A stretch of DNA of 64,000 nucleotides. It comes from Prunus persica (Eukaryota > Streptophyta > Magnoliopsida > Rosales > Rosaceae). Positions 57,839-64,000 of the stretch are shown here, in pieces. The notes below the pieces were generated by a model. The model did not search any database and was not told where the DNA came from. It worked only from the letters and a program-made list of their open reading frames with translations. How positions within the stretch are numbered: the first letter of the stretch is position 1; each line of letters starts with the position of its first letter. Made by a program: the position numbers and the translations under genes. The DNA lies in NCBI RefSeq assembly GCF_000346465.2, contig NC_034010.1, forward strand, positions 9,478,520 through 9,542,519, written 5' to 3'.

Positions 57839-57847
57839 GATTGCAAC

Positions 57848-58524
57848 AAGTGAACTCAGCTGAAACATAGAGTAGTCTAAAACACAAGAGTGAACAAAAT
57901 AGGTCCCGCATCTCAGTACAAGAAAAATTTGGGGGTCGCTATTACGGAAGAGAAAATACATGTACAGAGAGAGTTCAGGAGAAAGTTACATCAGGTTGCT
58001 AACCGAGTCGTCGGATTTCCTATTACATCGGGTAGTGTTTTGTCTATTTCTTTGGGGTTTAGTTTCTTACTTTGGTCTAATTGTAACCCAAGTTATAAAC
58101 AGGACCTTAGAGGGTCATGTGCAAAACATAACAATGGTGATGTGCTTGGGGAGCAGGATTGTGGCTGTTGATTTCTAAAACTAAGACTCTCAATAAGCCT
58201 TGCTTGTTCGTTACAATTCCTCAGTATTCTGATTTTCCAAAATCTTCCAATTGTCACCCTAGTTTTGGAAAAATAAAAGGCCACTATGTATTCTCTTATT
58301 CATTTGATTGAGGAATCTGATTTTCTCGTGTAAAAGCCGAAGCATCTGTGAGATTAAGGCTATCCCTTGCTTCACAGCTTGGTGCTGATCTCTGTCTTGT
58401 TAAAGTTGAAAGCTGAAATTCTTAACCTTCTAAATAAGTTAAGTAGAATTTTCTTTAGGCAAACCTAAATTTCTCATGCCTTTATAATTTCGTTCATAGC
58501 AGAGACAACAAACTATATGTGTCT
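57848..58524. repeat. Spacer D' end and unit U upstream of copy C
   Basis: This aligns with 54700-55050 and then with 46103-46470. It carries the TATA-like TTTATAATT near 58480. The alignment to the copy B promoter breaks at 58524 where the solo LTR is inserted. Confidence 0.75.
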
Positions 58525-58963
58525 TGTTGGTACCATGACTAACCGAACAACTAGCTAAGCAAGATCATCACCTTGGCCAAAGGAGCCTTGCCACAAGTGA
58601 CAATTTTAGGCAATGTCAAGAGTCTCACATTGGAAGACTACATGCGGTGAAGACTCCCATTTACCTATAAAATGAGGCCACTCTCCACTTAATAGGGGAC
58701 TTGATCTTTGGATCCCTTGGGCCTTGGACTCTTGGGCTTTGTACCGTAGGCCTTGGGCCTAGCCCCATCATTTGGGTGAACCACGTATACCTTGTCTTCT
58801 GCACGCTTATTTATTTTACTTATGTTGAATTTCACTGACGGCCGAAGGCAGCCTCTTGCTTTGCCTCCCCAAGGCACATACACATACTGAAGGCCCACGT
58901 CTTCACACACCATCCACCACTCTACATCTATCCAAGTTGAACCCCATTTTTTTGGTGTCAACA
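58525..58963 (+). mobile_element. Solo LTR in the leader of copy C
   Basis: 439 bp starting TGTTGGTACC and ending GGTGTCAACA, absent from the equivalent site upstream of copy B. Flanking bases are TGTCT and CGTCT (four of five match; copy B has AGTCT). It contains CCTATAAAATGAGG near 58656, a possible TATA box. No internal domain, so it is a solo LTR. Strand assumed from the TATA direction. Confidence 0.72.
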
Positions 58964-59037
58964 CGTCTTTCAGTTTCTTTAATTAAATAAGCATTTTGCT
59001 CTTTCCTTGTCTTGAGCGTAGATACCAAAGGGGAAAT

Positions 59038-59525
59038 ATGGCCGTTGAGTTTGTGCTTACTTTTGCTACTGAGGGAATACTGACCAAGGTAGCTGCACTT
59101 GCCATTGAACAATTCAATCTTGCTTGGGGATTCAAAGGAGAACTGGCTAGGCTCGGGGATTCATAATCCCTAATGCAAAACATCTTACGTGATTCTGCTG
59201 AGCAACCAACAGATCGGGGCCACTCCGTGAAAGCTTGGGTGAAGAAAGTTAAAGACATAGGACAAGATGCTGATGATGTGCTAGATGAATTCCAGAATGA
59301 AGTTCTTCGAAGTAAACTGGAGTTGCAAAACCACATGAAGAAAAAGGTACTCAACTTCTTTTCAATCTCCAATCCCATTGATTTTCATCTTAAAATGGTA
59401 CGGAAAATTAAGAACATCAACCAACTTTTGGCGGATATCAAAAGTGAGGCATCTTTGATTGGACTGGTTGCAAAACAAAAAGATGCTCAAGCTTTGATAC
59501 GGATGAACAGTTTTTTCGAAGGGAG
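59038..59525 (+). pseudogene. CNL copy C, CC domain (broken)
   Basis: Starts MAVEFVLTFATEGILTKVAA, close to copy B. Codon 43 is TAA where copy B has TTA (Leu). The frame then continues (59173-59538) through [20 protein letters not shown] to the end of the CC domain. The Copia element cuts it at 59525; the gene resumes at 61099. Dead by stop, insertion and later lesions. Confidence 0.9.
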
Positions 59526-61093
59526 TGCTAAAAGATGAAAACTATGAGAGAATATTTGTTTGTGGGAATTTTCTGTGTATTCTTCTCCTTGTAGGAGGTC
59601 ATATTTATAATACAACGAAACCTGGATGGGCAAGTAAATAATAAATTCCTAAATCTATTTGCAGTAGGAAATCAGGAATTAAAGTAAATCAATTACAATT
59701 ATAATAGGAATTCTTGGTGTGTAAGGAAAGTAAGTCAATATCCACAAGTCACGCCAACACTCCCCCTCACGTTGGTGCATAGATGTCGCCAATGCCCAAC
59801 TGATCTAGTGAATTGTGGAATGCTTTACTGGAAATCGTCTTTGTCAAAATATCCGCCAATTGATCCTCGGATTTCACAAAAGGAAACTGAAACACTTTAG
59901 CCTTAAGCTTTTGTTTGATGAAGTGTCGATCCACCTTAACATGTTTAGTACGATCATGCTGAACCGAATTCTGTGCAATGGCTATAGCAGCCTTGTTGTC
60001 ACAAAAGAGATTCATTGTGGGTGCAGGTTTATACCCAAGTTCAGTAAGCAACTTTCTTAACCAAAGAAGTTCACAAATCCCTTTAGTCAAGCCTCTGAAC
60101 TCGGCTTCTGCACTGGATAAAGCTATTACATTCTGTTTCTTGCTTCTCCATGTCACCAAATTACCTCCCACGAATGTGAAGTAACCCGATGTGGATTTTC
60201 TATCTGTTACATTACCTGTCCAATCTGCATTTGAATAACCATCAATATTTAGATGACCATGCTTTGAGAACATAAGTCCTTTTCCAGGTGCAGACTTCAA
60301 ATATCTAAGTATCCGAAGAACTGCATTCATATGGTCTTCACTTGGAGAGTGCATAAATTGACTGACAACGCTCACCGCATAAGCAATGTCTGGTCGAGTA
60401 TGTGACAAATAGATCAATCTTCCCACTAACCTTTGGTATCTTTCTTTGTTAGTTGGAACCTGATCCGGATATTCTCCAAGATGATGATTCTGAACAATAG
60501 GAGTGTCCGCAGGTTTACAATCTAGCATTCCTATGTCTGTCAACAAGTCTAAGACATATTTCCTTTGAGAGAGAAATATGCCTTGCTGCGATCGAGCCAC
60601 CTCAATTCCCAAGAAATACTTGAGTCCACCTAGATCCTTCATCTCAAACTCCGTAGCCAAATAGTCTTGTAGCTGTGATATTTCCTGTTTATCATTCCCA
60701 GTAATAATCATATCATCAACATAGATTATTAATGCTGTTACCTTCCCTTTTCGATGTTTCAAGAACAGAGTATGATATGAGTTGCACTGTTTGAAACCAT
60801 TGCAACGGCGGGGGTTTGAAACTAGAGTCAGCAATGCCAAGATCGCCGCTCTGATACCATGCTAAAATATGAAAACTATGAGAGAATATTTGTTTGTGGG
60901 AATTTTCTGTGTATTCTTCTCCTTGTAGGAGGCCATATTTATAATACAACGAAACCTGGATGGGCAAGTAAATAATAAATTCCTAAATCTATTTGCAGTA
61001 GGAAATCAGGAATTAAAGTAAATCAATTACAATTATAATAGGAATTCTTGGTGTGTAAGGAAAGTAAGTCAATATCCACAAGTCACGCCAACA
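59526..61093 (-). mobile_element. Internally deleted Ty1/Copia element
   Basis: 1568 bp with perfect target duplication GGGAG (59521-59525 and 61094-61098). Two 234 bp LTRs (59526-59759 and 60860-61093) differ at about two bases. The minus-strand primer site TGGTATCAGAGCGGCG follows the right LTR, and a purine tract GTGAGGGGGAG precedes the left LTR. The interior keeps only the last part of RT and the RNase H. Gag, protease, integrase and most of RT are gone, and since the LTRs are nearly identical the deletion probably predates insertion. Confidence 0.93.
59767..60840 (-). CDS. Copia RT C-terminal part and RNase H (open, 357 aa)
   Basis: An uninterrupted frame. Residues 1-18 (MALLTLVSNPRRCNGFKQ) derive from the deletion junction. 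RT follows with the catalytic YVDDMIITGND and FEMKDLGGLKYFLGIEV. RNase H has D in SNADWTG, E in LSSAEAEFRG, D in FCDNKAAIAIAQ and D in KHVKVDRHFIK; the end is QLADILTK. Alone it lacks the RT fingers and palm start and cannot be a working RT. The RNase H core looks complete. Confidence 0.88.
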   Translation of the reverse strand: MALLTLVSNPRRCNGFKQCNSYHTLFLKHRKGKVTALIIYVDDMIITGNDKQEISQLQDYLATEFEMKDLGGLKYFLGIEVARSQQGIFLSQRKYVLDLLTDIGMLDCKPADTPIVQNHHLGEYPDQVPTNKERYQRLVGRLIYLSHTRPDIAYAVSVVSQFMHSPSEDHMNAVLRILRYLKSAPGKGLMFSKHGHLNIDGYSNADWTGNVTDRKSTSGYFTFVGGNLVTWRSKKQNVIALSSAEAEFRGLTKGICELLWLRKLLTELGYKPAPTMNLFCDNKAAIAIAQNSVQHDRTKHVKVDRHFIKQKLKAKVFQFPFVKSEDQLADILTKTISSKAFHNSLDQLGIGDIYAPT

Positions 61094-61098
61094 GGGAG

Positions 61099-61715
61099 GA
61101 GCTGTTGTTCGATATAGTTAAGACCTTGATCAACTCCAACAATCAGGAAAATCTTTTTGTTATGCCCATTGTAGGAATGCCAGGCCCCGAAAAGACAACC
61201 TTGGCTAAAAAAGTATACAACGAGCTGGCTATAGATAAATCATTTGACAAAAGAATATGGGTGTGTGTATCTAACTATTTTGACGTCAATTCGATTTTAA
61301 AAAGTATCATTGAAATACTTAACCCCACAAATGCCAAGATAGAAAGAAAAGAGGCATTGCTTAAAAACTTTCATGAAGCGTTGACAGGGAAGATATATAT
61401 TCTTGTACTCGATGACGTTTGGAACAAAGATTGTACAAAATGAAACAATTTAATGAATTGTTTGCCAAAACTTGACTCCCAAGGAAGCACCGTGATTGTC
61501 ACCACCCGCGGTGCAAACATTGCATCAATTACGGTAACAAATCCGAATCTTAGGCGTACTTTGGGTTTGCTACAAGAAGATAAATGTTGGTCCATATTAA
61601 AGAATAGAGTGTTTCCTTATGATAATGCTCCTATAAGTGCAGATTTGGAGACAATTGGAAAGCAAATTGCAAAAAAGTGTGCAGGTGTACCACTAGTGGA
61701 AGGTATACTATTTTG
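61099..61715 (+). pseudogene. CNL copy C, NB-ARC domain (broken)
   Basis: This continues copy C after the Copia element. The P-loop reads GMPGPEKTT, where the functional form is GMAGLGKTT; the Gly before Lys is lost, so ATP binding would fail. RNBS-A (IWVCVSNYFDVNSI) and kinase-2 (VLDDVWN) are kept. A TGA at 61441 replaces TGG (Trp in copy B). The frame then runs through [10 protein letters not shown] to CAGVPLVEG, near the conserved intron 1 donor at about 61702. Exon 2 is not in the window. Confidence 0.9.
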
Positions 61716-62124
61716 AATCTGATTATAATTGATTTTTGCATGTAATTCGTCTTCTCCATTTAGTTCGGTAAATATTAGTTTGACAAAACCCTTTTACATT
61801 TTGACTTTGCCCCTTAATACTTGTAGGGAGCCTGACTTTCATGCCCAATAGCGGAGCCTGAAATAGTACAAAACCCGCCCATATAGAAATTCGATTAAAA
61901 AACCGAAAGTCTATGTACAAAAATAAAACATCACTCAAAAATTATACAAATTACAACATTGACACCGAAGCCCAGCCCAAGTTTCACTATAAAAACCCAA
62001 ACTAAATTACCACTTTGCCACCACTTTTTCAAAACAAAAAACCCACTTTGAAGCCTATCCTAAGTTTCATTAAAAATCCAAAACTGTTATAAAACTAGAA
62101 TAATCAGTTGATGAGAAGTACCAC
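61716..62124. other. Intron remnant after copy C, no gene seen
   Basis: AT-rich sequence in the position of intron 1 of the family. No recognisable coding or repeat feature. It ends at the next Copia LTR, preceded by ACCAC, which would be the target duplication if the partner outside the window matches. Confidence 0.55.
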
Positions 62125-62417
62125 TGTAATATTGGGAGTGGGATTATATTTCTCTTTGTAGTGTTTACACTGACAGAATTTCTCCTCAGATAGACTCCAC
62201 TCTTTCTCTTCTCTCTGACTCCCACTCTTTCTCTTTCTCTCTTCCGTTCTTTCTTTCCTCACTCTTTCTTCTCTTCTGTCTTCTCATTTCTTTCACTTTG
62301 CAGGTTGCCTATTTATAGGCAGATTGGTGCAACTCTAGTAAGAAAAAGTTGCCGACAAACTCTACCCTAAGTCTCCAAATGAATAGTTAGTGGGCTCCAC
62401 ACAAAAACTTTACAACA
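62125..62417 (-). repeat. Copia 3' LTR
   Basis: 293 bp, TGTAATATTGGG to TTTACAACA on the plus strand. Minus-strand TATA box TATAAATAG at 62309-62317. A CT-rich block lies at 62190-62290. The purine tract on the minus strand, CCAAGGGGGAG, directly abuts it (62418-62428). Confidence 0.85.
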
Positions 62418-62449
62418 CTCCCCCTTGGAGACCACATGTCCCTAGATTG

Positions 62450-62635
62450 GTTGCCTCATTAAAACCTTGCTTGGAAAAACCCAGTGGGAAAAAACCTAAG
62501 CGAAGGAAAAAGAGTACAACTTTATTTGGGACATAAGGGTAATGCGCTCATGTTGCCTCGTTAAAACCTTGCTAGGAAAAACCCGGTGGGAAAAAAAAAA
62601 CCTTAGTCGAAGGAAAAAGAGTACAACGCGCATAT
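62450..62635. repeat. Tandem duplication next to the Copia polypurine tract
   Basis: Two copies of about 90-95 bp beginning TTGCCTC(A/G)TTAAAACCTT and containing AAAAACCC(A/G)GTGGGAAAAA and AAGGAAAAAGAGTACAAC. The unit lies between the RNase H stop and the polypurine tract. Confidence 0.85.
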
Positions 62636-62643
62636 GTCCTGTG

Positions 62644-63978
62644 TTAGAGGACTCTTGAATGCTCCCCCTGATTTTGCATGCTCCAACTTGATTTCTTGCA
62701 GAGTTGTCGTAATCCGATGCCATGCACTAATTTTTGGAATGTACATTTCGGCAATGATTTAGTGAAGAGATCTGCCAGGTTATCGCTTGAGCGGATTTGT
62801 CTGACTTTGATTTCTTGACTCTTCTGGAGCTCGTGTGTATAGAAAAACTTTGGTGATATGTGCTTAGTTCTGTCACCCTTGATATACCCTCCTGTGATCT
62901 GAGCAATACAAGCTGCATTGTCCTCATTTAGGATTGTTGGAGTGTCTGTTGCTGAGGGTAGGGCACACGTGCTTCGGATGTGATGGATCACCGACCTTAA
63001 CCAAACGCATTCACGACTGGCTTCATGGAGGGCAAGTATTTCTGAGTGATTGGAAGATGTGGCCACTAGTGTTTGTTTCGTTGAGCGCCATGAGATTGCA
63101 GTTCCTCCGCATGTAAATACATACCCAGTCTGTGATCGTCCTTGATGTGGATCAGAGAGATATCCTGCATCTGCATAACCAACAATACTCTGGGAGCTGG
63201 TCTATTCACTGGAATAGAATAAGCCCATGTCTGTTGTCCCACGAAGGTATCGTAGAACATGTTTGATGCCGGTCCAATGTCGCTTTGTTGGAGCAGAACT
63301 GTACCTTGCTAACAGATTTACTGAAAATGATATGTCTGGTCTGGTACATTGTGCCAGGTACAATAAAGCACCTATTGCACTAAGATATGGTACTTCTGGA
63401 CCAAGGACCATTTCATCATCCCCTTTTGGACGATATGGGTCTTTCTTAGTGTCAAGCGACCGAACGACCATTGGAGTGCTAAGTGGATGGGCTTTATCCA
63501 TGCCAAACCGTTTCAATACCTTTTCAGTATAGTTTGATTGATGCACCAAAATTCCATTAGCACTATGCTCAATCTGCAAGCCAAGAAAATATTTTGTCTT
63601 TCCAAGGTCTTTCATCTCAAATTCACGTTTGAGATAATCAGCAGTCTTTTGAAGCTCTTCAGAAGTTCCAATCAGGTTCATGTCGTCGACATATACTGCC
63701 ACTATCGCAAATCCAGACTCTGATTTCTTAATAAACACACATGGGCAAATAGGATCATTTGTGTATCCTTCCTTCAGTAAATACTTACTGAGACGATTGT
63801 ACCACATTTGTCCAGATTGTTTTAGCCCATATAATGATCTTCTCAATTTAACTGAGAACATGCCCCGTGGTTTATTTCTGGCTGCTTCAGGCAGCTTGAA
63901 TCCTTCTGGAACTTTCATGTATATATCTGTATCCAATTCTCCATACAGATATGCAGTAATGACATCCATGAGTCTCAT
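62644..63978 (-). pseudogene. Copia reverse transcriptase and RNase H
   Basis: One minus-strand frame with a single TAG at 63202-63204. RT: VKLRRSLYGLKQSGQMWYNR, catalytic YVDDMNLIGT, FEMKDLGKTKYFLGLQI and CTRPDISFSVNLLARYS. RNase H after the stop: GYADAGYLSDP (D), LVATSSNHSEILALHEA (E), LNEDNAACIAQ (D) and the DRTKHISPKFFYTHELQ region, which has S where an Asp often stands. It ends NLADLFTKSLP then a short tail. The TAG could have arisen from CAG. Start of RT beyond the window. Confidence 0.87.
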
Positions 63979-64000
63979 TTCAAGTTTTTCCGAAACCGCC

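Larger units (their letters stand above)
62125..64000 (-). mobile_element. Ty1/Copia element, 3' part (runs off the window)
   Basis: Minus-oriented element with its 3' LTR at 62125-62417, then purine tract, tandem repeat, RNase H and RT toward the right edge. The 5' LTR, gag and integrase lie outside. It is distinct from the deleted Copia element in LTR sequence and RT. Confidence 0.88.

Noticed and set aside
1..64000. CRISPR arrays, bacterial operons, tRNA genes
   Set aside because: No spaced direct repeats of CRISPR type and no tRNA cloverleaf with A and B boxes noticed by eye. All tRNA-like matches were retroelement primer sites.

Overview
The window is plant nuclear DNA. It holds CC-NB-ARC-LRR (CNL) resistance genes with introns, Cassandra/Athila/Tat/Copia LTR elements, and small DNA transposons, and nothing prokaryotic. 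The mix fits a eudicot, perhaps Rosaceae; that placement is an inference from family resemblance only.

Backbone. Without transposons, the window is a tandem array of one CNL family with homologous spacers. Copy A (1318-3512) is the LRR end of a broken gene. Copy B (46543-47673 joined to 48756-51557) is intact, about 1310 aa, and is the only plausible working host gene. Copy C (59038-61715) is a broken N-terminal half. Between B and C the spacer appears twice, with a gene-sized gap at about 55410-55465, so a fourth copy was probably deleted.

Transposons. Copy A carries a Cassandra element with 5S-rRNA-derived sequence (2346-2730, TSD TAATA). Its 3' flank was split by one 38.8 kb nest (3709-42543, TSD ATTAC). 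The outer member, T1, is an old Tat-lineage Ty3/gypsy element on the minus strand, about 12 kb by itself. An Athila-like element (6342-15692, TSD GATAG) lies in its antisense ORF, and a very young 17.4 kb Tat-like element, T2 (22766-40212, TSD GGTTG), lies in its gag. T2 runs on the plus strand and carries dual RNase H, integrase and a long antisense ORF with a plant mobile domain (PMD). Both Tat elements have an antisense ORF between pol and the 3' LTR. In each, a globular N-terminal domain is followed by a C-terminal coiled coil.

Right part. The spacers hold a PIF/Harbinger-like element with a GGT-rich core (45234-46102), a hAT-like element (55796-56774) and, overlapping its target duplication, a Mutator-like element (56790-57838). 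A solo LTR (58525-58963) sits in the leader of copy C. A deleted Copia element with nearly identical LTRs (59526-61093) splits copy C before its P-loop. A second Copia element (62125 to the window end) runs off the edge.

Most transposon genes are broken. Many premature stops in T1 and Athila are TAG or TAA where glutamine is expected, as cytosine deamination in methylated DNA would produce. All boundaries were read by eye from LTRs, TSDs and paralog alignment. Percent divergences are rough hand estimates.
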